The translations under genes and the position numbers were made by a program. This document shows, in pieces, positions 1 through 7,625 of a stretch of 35,163 nucleotides of DNA (positions are counted from its first letter, which is position 1; every line of letters starts with the position of its first letter). Where the stretch lies: the NCBI GenBank assembly GCA_022448945.1, contig JAKVCV010000012.1, forward strand, positions 13,733 to 48,895, given 5' to 3'. Source of the stretch: Saprospiraceae bacterium (lineage in GTDB: Bacteria > Bacteroidota > Bacteroidia > Chitinophagales > Saprospiraceae). The notes under the pieces are model-generated. The model ran no database searches, was not told where the DNA came from, and was given only the letters and a program-made list of their open reading frames with translations.

Positions 1-231
1 TATAAAGAAGCAGAAGAAATATCATTCAAGAATATTAGTCATCTAGGTGAAATTGAAAAAGAAACAAAAGCCAATGGCTTAACCTATTTTTATATTTCAA
101 GCTTCAAAACTTTATTAGAGGCACGAAATGCAAAAACAAAAGCATTGGATCTGGGAATAATTGCCCCATTTATTGTAGCTTTTAAAAATGGAACACAGGT
201 TAAAATAAGTGAAGTTTCTTCTCAAAAATAG
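1..231 (+). CDS. C-terminal end of a SPOR-like domain protein (5' truncated)
   Basis: The reading frame is open from base 1 and ends with TAG at 229-231, so only the last 76 residues are present. The fragment has the pattern GLTYFYISSFKT, a run of Ala/Lys-rich helix, then APFIVAFKNG and KISE. This aromatic-rich strand followed by 'AFIVAFKNG' resembles the SPOR-like peptidoglycan-binding repeats at the end of many Bacteroidota envelope proteins, including some gliding or T9SS-associated TPR proteins. The start and the rest of the architecture lie outside the window, so the full function is unknown. A strong hairpin terminator follows directly. The family call is made by motif recognition and is tentative. 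Confidence 0.6.
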   Translation, partial: YKEAEEISFKNISHLGEIEKETKANGLTYFYISSFKTLLEARNAKTKALDLGIIAPFIVAFKNGTQVKISEVSSQK

Positions 232-249
232 ATAAAAAATAAACGATAC

Positions 250-290
250 AAAAAGGCTGTAAAGAGAAATGATCTTTTTACAGCCTTTTT
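250..290. terminator. Bidirectional rho-independent terminator between the SPOR-like gene and corA
   Basis: A-rich left arm AAAAAGGCTGTAAAGA, a short loop, then the matching arm TCTTTTTACAGCCTTTTT. A GC-containing stem is flanked by A-runs and T-runs, so it can terminate transcription from both sides. It lies between two convergent genes. Confidence 0.85.
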
Positions 291-312
291 ATATCTTAAA
301 AGAAATAATGTG

Positions 313-1263
313 CTAAAACATACGTTTACTTCTAAAGAAGACCACTAACGAGATGGAAAACAACATAGAGCCACCAAATAAAACCCAAAAAGCATAAGGA
401 CTATCATGCATTGGCAAGTCCAAAACATTCATACCATAAAAGCTTGCAACCAAAGTAGGAACCATAAGAATAATAGTAATGAGTGTAAGTCGTTGCATGA
501 CTTCATTTAAATTATTAGAAATCATAGACGCTAAAGCCCCCATTGTATTACTAAGGATATTGGAATAGATATGAGCCATCTCTTGTGCTTGGCTATTATC
601 TATCATAATATCTTCTAATAAATCTGCCTTTTCTTCATCATGTTGAATACTTAATAAATCCATTCTTTGAATTCTTTGTTTAAGCAAAGCATTTGAACTG
701 AGAGCAGTTACAAAATAAACCAAACTTTTTTCTAGGCTCAATAGACTCTTTAAGTCTTGGTTCTTACTCGATTTATATACATCCTGTTCAATTACATTAC
801 GTCTGACATTAATGTCTTTCAAACAGCGTAAATATGTATACACATTTTGTTCTAAAATTTGAAGCACAAATAAAGAAACATCCGTTGGACTAAAATTTCT
901 AACTTTATCTTCAATAAATGTTTGAATGACAGCTGTTTCGTATGAAGAGATCGTTATAATGTGTTCAGTTGTAAGAATAATACCAATAGGAACAGTAATG
1001 TATAATGTCATGTCATCTACACCTTCTTCATTCAAAGCTGGTGTATTTACAACAATAAATTTAACGTCATCTTCAATCTCAAAGCGTGTACGTTCATCAA
1101 TATCTAAAGGATCGGTCAAAAAATCTAGTGGCACAGACAATTGTTCTGCTAATTGATCAATTTCAACTGCATTAAAAGGAGGTGAAATATTAACCCAACA
1201 ATTTAATTTTGGACTAGATATTTCAACTAAACCACTGTCTTTTTTTTCGTAATAACAAACCAT
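313..1263 (-). CDS. corA: CorA-family magnesium/divalent cation transporter
   Basis: A 316-residue protein of the CorA/MIT family of pentameric inner-membrane Mg2+ channels. The N-terminal ~250 residues are a soluble, mostly helical cytoplasmic domain. Two hydrophobic segments close the protein (about 258-276 and 289-311). The family signature YGMN sits at the end of the first segment (G277-M278-N279), where the GMN loop forms the selectivity filter. The tail is basic (RSKRMF), as expected for a cytoplasmic C-terminus. The length is normal for the family. The gene stands alone, converging on the SPOR-like gene across a shared terminator. Transport of Co2+, Ni2+ or Zn2+ instead of Mg2+ cannot be excluded from sequence. 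Confidence 0.93.
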   Translation of the reverse strand: MVCYYEKKDSGLVEISSPKLNCWVNISPPFNAVEIDQLAEQLSVPLDFLTDPLDIDERTRFEIEDDVKFIVVNTPALNEEGVDDMTLYITVPIGIILTTEHIITISSYETAVIQTFIEDKVRNFSPTDVSLFVLQILEQNVYTYLRCLKDINVRRNVIEQDVYKSSKNQDLKSLLSLEKSLVYFVTALSSNALLKQRIQRMDLLSIQHDEEKADLLEDIMIDNSQAQEMAHIYSNILSNTMGALASMISNNLNEVMQRLTLITIILMVPTLVASFYGMNVLDLPMHDSPYAFWVLFGGSMLFSISLVVFFRSKRMF

Positions 1264-1310
1264 AACACAAAGTTTTAAAGAACTGGTAAAAAAGTTCTAT
1301 TTAACTTAGC

Positions 1311-1343
1311 AATTGGAACTAACACTTAAGTTAAGTTCCAATT
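1311..1343. repeat. Inverted repeat upstream of corA
   Basis: Arms AATTGGAACT (1311-1320) and AGTTCCAATT (1334-1343) are perfectly complementary around a 13-base spacer. It lies about 50 bp upstream of the corA start, so it would be in the corA leader or promoter. It could be an RNA hairpin or an operator. It has no T-tract typical of a terminator. Confidence 0.55.
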
Positions 1344-1521
1344 TCCAAACAAAAATACAATAATAGATAGATATGAAAGACAACTTTTGTAATTATTCTG
1401 TTTAGATGGCAATATATTTCCTTCAAGAATTATACTTTTTATCCTATATTAAAGTGATATTTATGTTTTCATGCTCTCAAATTAAAACATAAAAGATTTA
1501 CTTTTGAAAATATTTTTTTTT

Positions 1522-1548
1522 CAAATTATATGATTTAATCATAATTTG
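1522..1548. repeat. Imperfect 27-bp palindrome upstream of the plug gene
   Basis: CAAATTAT, then a GATT..AATC core, then ATAATTTG. The outer 8-bp arms are perfect and the inner arms match apart from a two-base AT insertion on the left. It sits 114 bp before the plug start codon. The symmetry suggests a protein-binding site, but the AT-rich setting makes chance symmetry possible. Confidence 0.35.
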
Positions 1549-1661
1549 GTGACTTTTAACATTATTTTAAAAAAATAAAACTGTTAAATCGCTTTTTGGG
1601 TATAAAATTGATGTAGCCTCTATAAAAGGCTGTTCTAACAACTGATATAATAACTTTATTT

Positions 1662-2945
1662 ATGCGATTGCAATTCTTAGTCCTATTAGTTTTATTCTTT
1701 TCCCTTGGCATTATTAATGCACAAGAAATTGATTCTAAAACGTTTAGAAACTATGATTATATATACAAGAAGCATATTAAAAGTGTACAGTTTTATCCTT
1801 TTGAATCTGAAATTGATTACCCAATCCTAAGTCTCCACAGTCCAGGTCATTTTGTACTTTCATTTGATGACATGGAAGCATACACCAAAGATTTTTCTTA
1901 TAAAATAATTCATTGTAATGCAAACTGGGAACCTACTTTAGAATTAGACCCTATTGATTATATTGATGGCTTCCAGGAAAATCGATTTTACGAATCACAA
2001 AACTCTTTCAGTACAAAAGTTCCCTACACTCATTATGAGGTTAAAATTCCTAATGAAGATATTAAATGGACAAAATCCGGCAACTACCTTCTTAAAGTCT
2101 ATCGTGATAATGACGAAAATGATCTTATTATCACTAGAAGATTTATGATAGTAGATACAAAAATAAAAGTAGTCCCTCAATTACGTCGTTCTGCTACCCC
2201 TCCCAATGCTTTAAGCCATCAGGAATTATTTTTTGTTATAGAACACGCAGGTTTCAAAATCGGAAATGTTAATGAACAAATACAGACTGCTATTCTTCAA
2301 AATGGTCGTTGGAATAACAGTATTATTAATTTACAACCCACATATATAAAAGATGAAGAGATTGGTTATAATATGCATGGAAAACTTATCTTTCCTGGTT
2401 ACAAAGAATTTAGACCACTTGATATTCGATCTTTTCGCTTTAGAACCCTACAAGTAGAACAACTGCAAGAATACAACAATGGGTTTGAATTATGGTTATT
2501 CGAAGATGTCAACAGGCAACATATTGCACACTTATTTACCCATGATTTAAATGGGAACTTTCTAATTGAAACACATGATGAAAGAGATGCGACACTGGAA
2601 GGAGAATATGGAGATATAAATTTTTCTCTGAAAGCATTAACTCCATATAATGGTGATGTATACTTATTAGGAGGTTTTAATAACTTTCAACCTAAAGAAG
2701 AATTTAAAATGACATATAATGATAATCGGAGGGGGTATCAGTTGACTACAAAACTCAAAAATGGATTCTACGATTACATATATGGTCTTGCAGAAAAAAA
2801 TAGCAATAAAATAAATTTCAAGATACTCGAAGGCAGTAGTTTTGAAACCGAAAATGATTATTTATTTCTAGTTTATTTCAAAGAATTTGGAGGCTTATAT
2901 GATCAATTAGTCGCCTATCAGAAATTTAATACCCGGCCCAATTAA
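1662..2945 (+). CDS. Type IX secretion system plug protein (DUF5103 family)
   Basis: A 427-residue secreted protein with a signal peptide (basic start, hydrophobic core, cleavage near NA-Q at 20/21). The mature part begins with the pattern FRNYDYIYKKHIKSVQFYP and continues through beta-rich sequence such as SFDDMEAYTKDFSYKIIHCN and FRFRTLQVEQLQ. This matches the DUF5103 family, now known as the T9SS plug after the SprA-Plug structure from Flavobacterium johnsoniae (established knowledge). The plug seals the periplasmic side of the large SprA translocon pore when PorV-bound substrate is absent. Length is normal for the family. The gene is monocistronic here and no other T9SS core gene is in the window, although a likely substrate lies at the right edge. 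Confidence 0.85.
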   Translation: MRLQFLVLLVLFFSLGIINAQEIDSKTFRNYDYIYKKHIKSVQFYPFESEIDYPILSLHSPGHFVLSFDDMEAYTKDFSYKIIHCNANWEPTLELDPIDYIDGFQENRFYESQNSFSTKVPYTHYEVKIPNEDIKWTKSGNYLLKVYRDNDENDLIITRRFMIVDTKIKVVPQLRRSATPPNALSHQELFFVIEHAGFKIGNVNEQIQTAILQNGRWNNSIINLQPTYIKDEEIGYNMHGKLIFPGYKEFRPLDIRSFRFRTLQVEQLQEYNNGFELWLFEDVNRQHIAHLFTHDLNGNFLIETHDERDATLEGEYGDINFSLKALTPYNGDVYLLGGFNNFQPKEEFKMTYNDNRRGYQLTTKLKNGFYDYIYGLAEKNSNKINFKILEGSSFETENDYLFLVYFKEFGGLYDQLVAYQKFNTRPN

Positions 2946-2996
2946 ATAACTCTATCATTCTGTCTGATTATTGAGCAGTAAATAATAATTATCCTA

Positions 2997-3482
2997 TTAC
3001 TGATAATTTTGCACCAAATTATTTTTGCTGAAATGCAATTCCAATAATTCTGTTAAATACTGTTTATCTACACCATCAAAAGCTGCAAGTTCAGTACTAT
3101 CTACATCAAAAACTGCAATCAATTTTTTTTGATTATTCCATACAGGTAAAACAATTTCAGACCTGGTATTTTCATCGCAAGCAATATGGTCTGGGAATAG
3201 GTGAACATCTTCAACTATCTGGACTTTTTCTGTACTTGCAGCGAGACCACAAACACCCTTCGAAAGAGGGATATGTAAACAACCCAAGGTTCCTTGATAC
3301 GGACCTACAATAAGTTCATTTTCATTTAAACAATAAAACCCTACCCAATAAAAATAGGGTAAATACTTTTTTAATACACAATTGATTGTAGCCATTTTCA
3401 GAATCATATTAGACTCCCCTTCCAATATTGAATTAATCTCCGTATTTGCCTGTTTATAGATGGAATGTTTATCTGCCTTCAT
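2997..3482 (-). CDS. msrC: Free methionine-R-sulfoxide reductase (GAF domain, fRMsr)
   Basis: A 161-residue single-GAF-domain protein. It reduces free L-methionine-R-sulfoxide in the cytoplasm, a repair step in oxidative stress. The three family cysteines are present with the known spacing: C68 in QGTLGC, C78 in GVCG and C102 in HIACD, i.e. gaps of 10 and 24, as in the E. coli enzyme (C84, C94, C118). The block GPYQG and the SEIVLPV strand of the active-site pocket are also present. Length matches the family. A minus-strand TAGATTTG (3536-3529) lies about 47 bases upstream of the ATG and may be its -7 element. The plug gene is convergent with it. The three cysteines separate this from regulatory GAF domains. 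Confidence 0.93.
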   Translation of the reverse strand: MKADKHSIYKQANTEINSILEGESNMILKMATINCVLKKYLPYFYWVGFYCLNENELIVGPYQGTLGCLHIPLSKGVCGLAASTEKVQIVEDVHLFPDHIACDENTRSEIVLPVWNNQKKLIAVFDVDSTELAAFDGVDKQYLTELLELHFSKNNLVQNYQ

Positions 3483-3528
3483 TATCTCATTTTTTCATTA
3501 AGTATTCAAATAACTAAATAACTAATAA

Positions 3529-3536
3529 CAAATCTA
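3529..3536 (-). promoter_or_regulatory. Possible -7 element for the methionine sulfoxide reductase gene
   Basis: On the minus strand the sequence reads TAGATTTG, an exact match to the Bacteroidota -7 consensus TAnnTTTG. Its distance gives a leader of about 40 bases. No TTG is seen at the expected -33 position, so support is partial. Confidence 0.4.
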
Positions 3537-3574
3537 ATAAGATAATTGTTCGTAAATAAAAAAAGGATGTAATT

Positions 3575-3604
3575 TTGCAAAATTGCAAAATCTAAGTACC
3601 TTTA
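3575..3604 (+). promoter_or_regulatory. Promoter of tRNA-Leu
   Basis: TTG at 3575-3577, 19 bases, then TACCTTTA at 3597-3604. This fits the Bacteroidota sigma-70 form TTG-N19-21-TAnnTTTG with one mismatch. It lies about 43 bases upstream of the tRNA. Confidence 0.7.
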
Positions 3605-3647
3605 CGGGCATCAAAAAAGCGATTTTTTCTTTGATTTTCACTTAATT

Positions 3648-3731
3648 GCCCAGGTGGTGGAATTGGTAGACACGCCAGCTTGAGGGGCTGGTGCTCTTAA
3701 GGGTGTGCAAGTTCGAATCTTGTTCTGGGCA
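3648..3731 (+). tRNA. tRNA-Leu (anticodon GAG)
   Basis: Acceptor stem GCCCAGG pairs with TCTGGGC (one G-T pair), with discriminator A. The D-arm region is GTGGTGGAATTGGTAGACAC. The anticodon stem CCAGC/GCTGG encloses TTGAGGG, giving anticodon GAG, which reads CUU/CUC leucine codons. A long class II variable arm follows, then the T-arm with GTTCGAATC. Total length is 84 bases. CCA is not encoded. It has its own promoter and terminator and is a single-gene unit. Confidence 0.96.
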
Positions 3732-3759
3732 CATATATTAATCATTTTTTTGTTCTATA

Positions 3760-3798
3760 AAAGAGTAGTAAAAAATATTTTTTTACTACTCTTTTTTT
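3760..3798 (+). terminator. Rho-independent terminator after tRNA-Leu
   Basis: AAGAGTAGTAAAAAA pairs with TTTTTTACTACTCTT across a very short loop, followed by a T-run. It lies 30 bases past the tRNA 3' end. Confidence 0.85.
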
Positions 3799-3808
3799 GA
3801 TGGAATTT

Positions 3809-3816
3809 TATATTTG
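3809..3816 (+). promoter_or_regulatory. Possible -7 element for the JmjC-like gene
   Basis: TATATTTG is an exact match to TAnnTTTG and lies 72 bases upstream of the ATG at 3889, just after the tRNA terminator. No TTG was found at the correct -33 distance. Confidence 0.45.
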
Positions 3817-3888
3817 CCTATAATCCAGTTAGATATTATATTAGGATTGGTTATAAATAGAAAAATTTATCTTAAAACTATTATATAA

Positions 3889-4845
3889 ATGGAAGAAATT
3901 ACAAGGATCAATGATACCGGTATACTAAGAGATAAAATTGCCAATAATGAACCTTGCATATTTAATGTCAATGATGCATTAAAATTAGAATTTCAAAAAA
4001 CATGGACGATTGATTATCTATTGGAAAAAATTGGAGATCTGCCAGTATTAGTACGTAGTACACCAACAAAAAAATATATTGATCCAGACGAAAAATTTTG
4101 GGGAGTAGTTAGAGCAATGCTTCTTGACAAAATGACATTTGAAAAATTTATTGAAACAGGAGTTCCTGAAGGTAAAATTATGTCAGGTACAGATACTTAT
4201 ATTTATTGCAATGGCAAAGTCGTAGATCGATGGAGGAAACTCTGGGAAGATGTAAAAGTCATTTTAAAAAAAAGTGAAATCGTTGATAAAAACCAGAAAG
4301 GACTAAGTAATTTTTTTGAAACCACTCACCTTAACACAATTGGTCTATGGGTAAGTGGTACAGGAGTAAAATCTATATTACACTATGACTCGTCTGGAGA
4401 TAACAACCTTAATTTCCAAATTCGTGGAAAAAAAAATGTAATTCTATTCCCTCCTTCTGACTGGCCTTATCTAAAAACATTTCTCGCTATGGGTTTACAT
4501 GGTTTTGATTCATATAAAGAACTTTACAACAAAGATAAAAACTCCAATTCAATAAAATTCCAACATACAAACCCTGTGTTGGCAAAATTAGTAGAAGGGG
4601 ATGTTTTGTTTATACCCTCAAATTGGTATCATTATGTAGAACATATTGGTGCTTGTAACATCAATATAACATGCTGGTTTAATAAATCAGACATGAATAA
4701 AAATGGTAGTTCTAAAAGAAAAGTAACAGGACAAAGTAATAGAAACTTCTTCCTAGTTTTACGTTTCATTTGTGCTTCTATTATTGCTTTAATTCTAAAT
4801 CTAATATGGAAAACTACAGGTATTCGAATATTAAAAAAATCGTAA
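3889..4845 (+). CDS. JmjC/cupin_8-like Fe(II)/2-oxoglutarate dioxygenase with C-terminal membrane helix
   Basis: A 318-residue protein resembling the cupin_8/FIH-like branch of JmjC hydroxylases. The metal triad is visible: H165 and D167 in LHYD, and H248 in PSNWYHYVEH. K182 in QIRGKK falls where FIH places its 2-oxoglutarate-binding lysine, followed by the typical strand VILFPP. Such enzymes hydroxylate protein or small-molecule substrates, and this one's substrate is unknown. Residues about 285-307 form a hydrophobic helix bounded by basic residues, so the catalytic domain is probably anchored to a membrane by its tail. There is no N-terminal signal, which suggests a cytoplasm-facing catalytic domain. 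The start codon fits the probable -7 element at 3809. Confidence 0.8.
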   Translation: MEEITRINDTGILRDKIANNEPCIFNVNDALKLEFQKTWTIDYLLEKIGDLPVLVRSTPTKKYIDPDEKFWGVVRAMLLDKMTFEKFIETGVPEGKIMSGTDTYIYCNGKVVDRWRKLWEDVKVILKKSEIVDKNQKGLSNFFETTHLNTIGLWVSGTGVKSILHYDSSGDNNLNFQIRGKKNVILFPPSDWPYLKTFLAMGLHGFDSYKELYNKDKNSNSIKFQHTNPVLAKLVEGDVLFIPSNWYHYVEHIGACNINITCWFNKSDMNKNGSSKRKVTGQSNRNFFLVLRFICASIIALILNLIWKTTGIRILKKS

Positions 4846-4963
4846 AAGTATACCTCAAAGGTATAAAAATTAGACCATGTAGATTTTTATTGTCATTATT
4901 GAAAAAAAGACCTATCTATATAATTTCTAGATGTTTTTTTTCTGAAAATAAAATATAAAATAC

Positions 4964-4971
4964 TACATTTG
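4964..4971 (+). promoter_or_regulatory. Probable -7 element for the first FKBP gene
   Basis: TACATTTG matches TAnnTTTG exactly and lies 88 bases upstream of the ATG at 5052. A TCTG at 4941-4944 lies 19 bases upstream as a poor -33 match. Confidence 0.5.
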
Positions 4972-5051
4972 TGCCCTAAACAAATTGGTCAATCCAACAA
5001 ATTTAATTTTTACTATTAATCCTATTATTATTTAATAACAAAGTCATCTTT

Positions 5052-5978
5052 ATGAAATCTATCAATCAATGGTTTGTAGCCTTACTTGCTTTATTAATGA
5101 TAACTTTAGTATCATGTGAAGAAAATGTTCAAAATAATACTGCTTTTAATCTCAGCTATGCATTTGGAGCAAAAGTAGCAATGAGTTTTGTACAATCTAA
5201 CCTCTCGGATGAAGAAAAAAATGCAGACAAATTCGTGGAAGGTTTTAAAGTAGGTCTGAAAGGAGATTCAGCTACAATTATGAAAGCCCAACAGACTATT
5301 CAAGAAAGAATGGGCACCCAAAAAGTTTCTGAAACCACTGAAAATGCTCAAAATATAGCCTATAATCTAGGTGTAATAATTATTGGCGGCATGGTTAAGG
5401 ATCTAGGAGTAGCTGAAAGCGACTTTGATCTTGAAGCACTAAAAAACGGCTATACTAAAAGTCTTAGTAATGATTCTTTACTTTTTACAACTGTTGAAAT
5501 CGATAGTATTTTTGAGGCTTATATGAACCCCAAAAGAGAAGCGTATCAAGCAAAAATGCAGGCAAAACAACAAGCAGAAGCTGCTGTTTCAATAGAGGAA
5601 GGCGTGAAATTCATGAAAGAAAATGGAGAAAAAGAGGGTGTTATTACTACTGAAAGTGGTTTACAATACGAGATTGTAAAAGCAGGTAATGGACCCAAGC
5701 CTATAGCAACAGATAAGGTCAAAACACACTATCATGGTACTCTAATTGATGGAACTATTTTTGACAGTTCTGTCGATAGAGGTGAGCCAGCAACTTTTGG
5801 TGTAGGACAGGTTATAAAAGGTTGGCAAGAAGGGATTCCATTAATGTCAGTAGGTGCTAAATATCGTTTTTATATACCTCAGGATTTGGCTTACGGAATG
5901 CAATCTCCTTCTCCTAAAATTCCTGCAGGATCTACACTAATATTTGATGTTGAATTAATAGAAATTAATCCTAAATAG
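5052..5978 (+). CDS. FKBP-type peptidyl-prolyl isomerase, lipoprotein
   Basis: A 308-residue lipoprotein that catalyses cis-trans isomerisation of X-Pro bonds in the cell envelope. The signal peptide ends in lipobox LVSC with C22 as the lipidated cysteine. A helical Mip/FkpA-like N-terminal domain (about 32-180) contains two copies of the motif [S/A]Y-x-x-G ... F-x-x-GF/GY (starting at 35 and 103). A linker helix with GVKFMKENGEKEGV leads to the FKBP domain (about 203-306). The active-site set is intact: Y227, F237-D238, R243, F249, V254-I255, W258, Y281 and F298. It is the first of four adjacent FKBP genes. A 14-bp-stem terminator follows, so it is probably transcribed alone. Confidence 0.93.
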   Translation: MKSINQWFVALLALLMITLVSCEENVQNNTAFNLSYAFGAKVAMSFVQSNLSDEEKNADKFVEGFKVGLKGDSATIMKAQQTIQERMGTQKVSETTENAQNIAYNLGVIIIGGMVKDLGVAESDFDLEALKNGYTKSLSNDSLLFTTVEIDSIFEAYMNPKREAYQAKMQAKQQAEAAVSIEEGVKFMKENGEKEGVITTESGLQYEIVKAGNGPKPIATDKVKTHYHGTLIDGTIFDSSVDRGEPATFGVGQVIKGWQEGIPLMSVGAKYRFYIPQDLAYGMQSPSPKIPAGSTLIFDVELIEINPK

Positions 5979-6005
5979 AAATTATAATTCTATAAATTCA
6001 TTATT

Positions 6006-6043
6006 AATATGGACAAACCTCTAATTTGGTTTGTCCATATTTG
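6006..6043 (+). terminator. Terminator after the lipoprotein FKBP gene
   Basis: A perfect 14-bp stem, AATATGGACAAACC (6006-6019) with GGTTTGTCCATATT (6028-6041), around an 8-base loop. The T-tract is short (TTTGATTT), so it may act partly as a transcript-stabilising hairpin. Confidence 0.75.
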
Positions 6044-6214
6044 ATTTATAGATATTTGTAATTTTATTTTTTTTCTGAATATTAGCTTTTCGTTAACACA
6101 AATTGCTTATTTTCGTGCATGCAAAAAAATAGATGGCACTGTTTTAGTATGCTGTTGTCTGATAATATTTGCTTGAATAACTGAATATTCTAAATCATAA
6201 ATAAAAAAACAATC

Positions 6215-7573
6215 ATGAAAACATTACTTTATTTATTTTTTTTACCCACTTTAATACTTTCAACAACCTTTCTCAAAGCCCAAGATACAGTCAAAGATTC
6301 TATAAAAACTGAAATTGAAAAACGTAGTTATGCCTATGGTGCAATGGTAGCTAAAGGTATTGCTAGAATTGGCTTCTCTAAAGATGAAAAGAATCCTGAT
6401 AGATTTGTTGAAGGATTAATAATTGGAATGAAAGGTGACTCTGCATCATTTGCAGAAGCTCAAAAAACATTACAAAAACGGATGCAATCAAAAAAGGAGT
6501 CTACTACTCCTGAAGAAGCTGGAAATATTGCTTATCAACTAGGTATTAGCCTAATCGGTGGTCTTGCAACTGTAATTGAAATCCCTGCTTCAGATTTTGA
6601 TTTTAATGTATTTAAAGAAGCATTTATTGCTTCAGAAGCAGGAGATACATTGAAATATGAAGACATAGAAATGGATAGTATCCTCCAAGCATATTTCACT
6701 CCTTTAAGTAAAAAATACAATGACATAATGGAGGCAAAAAAAATAGCGCAATCTTCAGTAAATATTGAAGCAGGCAAAATTTTTATGGAAAAAAATAGTA
6801 AAAAAGAAGGCGTAATTACACTACCAAGTGGATTACAATATGAAATAATAAAAGAAGGCACTGGGAAAACACCTACAGTAGCAGATCAAGTACAAACACA
6901 TTATCATGGTACTCTAATTGATGGAACAGTTTTTGACAGTTCGGTTGAGCGCGGTGAACCTGCATCATTTGGCGTTGGACAAGTGATCAAGGGATGGCAA
7001 GAAGGGATTCCATTAATGTCTGAAGGGGCTAAATATAAATTTTATATACCTCAGGAATTAGCATATGGTATGCAATCTCCTTCTCCTAAAATTCCGGCTG
7101 GGTCTACATTAATTTTTGAAGTTGAACTCCTAAAGGTCATTCCAGCTCCTAAACAAAATACAGCGCCAAAAAAAGTAGCTACTTCACCTACAAATGCAGA
7201 AGGGGTTAAATTTTTAGAAGAAAATTCTAAGAAAAAAGGTGTTATAACTTTACCTAGTGGGCTACAATATATGGTTATTGTAAAAGGAGATGGACCTAAA
7301 CCAAAGCTTACAGACAAAGTACAAACTCATTATCATGGCACCCTAATTGATGGGACAGTTTTTGACAGTTCGGTTGAAAGAGGTGAACCTGCTACTTTTC
7401 CTGTCAATCAGGTTATCAAAGGCTGGCAGGAAGGGATTCCATTAATGTCTGAAGGGGCTAAATATCGTTTATTTATCCCTCAAAACCTAGCTTATGGAAT
7501 GCGAGCTACTGGTAAAATACCTGCTGGATCTACCCTGATTTTCGATGTAGAACTGATTAAGATTAACCCATAA
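6215..7573 (+). CDS. Exported FKBP-type prolyl isomerase with two catalytic domains
   Basis: A 452-residue secreted protein with a Sec signal peptide (cleavage near KA-Q, residues 22/23) and no lipobox. Order: helical Mip-like N-domain with two [S/A]Y-x-x-G motifs (39 and 107), FKBP domain 1 (about 204-306), a Pro/Ala/Lys linker (310-326), a short helix ([16 protein letters not shown]), then FKBP domain 2 (about 347-450). Both catalytic domains keep the active-site residues (domain 1 Y230, F240-D241, R247, W261, Y284, F301; domain 2 Y373, F383-D384, R389, W404, Y427, F443). Domain 2 lacks its own N-domain. It shares DNA tracts identical to the neighbouring lipoprotein gene and between its own two domains. 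The best guess is a periplasmic folding catalyst. Confidence 0.92.
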   Translation: MKTLLYLFFLPTLILSTTFLKAQDTVKDSIKTEIEKRSYAYGAMVAKGIARIGFSKDEKNPDRFVEGLIIGMKGDSASFAEAQKTLQKRMQSKKESTTPEEAGNIAYQLGISLIGGLATVIEIPASDFDFNVFKEAFIASEAGDTLKYEDIEMDSILQAYFTPLSKKYNDIMEAKKIAQSSVNIEAGKIFMEKNSKKEGVITLPSGLQYEIIKEGTGKTPTVADQVQTHYHGTLIDGTVFDSSVERGEPASFGVGQVIKGWQEGIPLMSEGAKYKFYIPQELAYGMQSPSPKIPAGSTLIFEVELLKVIPAPKQNTAPKKVATSPTNAEGVKFLEENSKKKGVITLPSGLQYMVIVKGDGPKPKLTDKVQTHYHGTLIDGTVFDSSVERGEPATFPVNQVIKGWQEGIPLMSEGAKYRLFIPQNLAYGMRATGKIPAGSTLIFDVELIKINP

Positions 7574-7585
7574 TCTATGATTTTT

Positions 7586-7608
7586 TATGATCTTAGATCA
7601 TATTTTTT
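7586..7608 (+). terminator. Weak terminator-like hairpin between the second and third FKBP genes
   Basis: A six-base stem TATGAT/ATCATA with a five-base loop is followed by TTTTTT. The stem is AT-only except for one pair, so readthrough into the gene starting 52 bases after the stop is likely. Confidence 0.4.
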
Positions 7609-7625
7609 ATAAATAACTCAAAAAA

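Larger units (their letters stand above)
1264..1661. other. 398-bp AT-rich intergenic region between divergent corA and T9SS plug genes
   Basis: No convincing ORF or RNA gene is visible. It holds a perfect 10-bp inverted repeat at 1311-1343 and an imperfect palindrome at 1522-1548, listed separately. A small AGCCT/AGGCT hairpin lies at about 1614-1630. No clear TTG-N19-21-TAnnTTTG promoter was found by eye; a near match TAACTTTA just before the plug start is too close to the ATG to be convincing. Confidence 0.6.

Noticed and set aside
4770-4958. 62-residue plus-strand frame overlapping the end of the JmjC-like gene
   Set aside because: It starts inside that gene in another frame, has no promoter of its own and a composition typical of AT-rich non-coding sequence.
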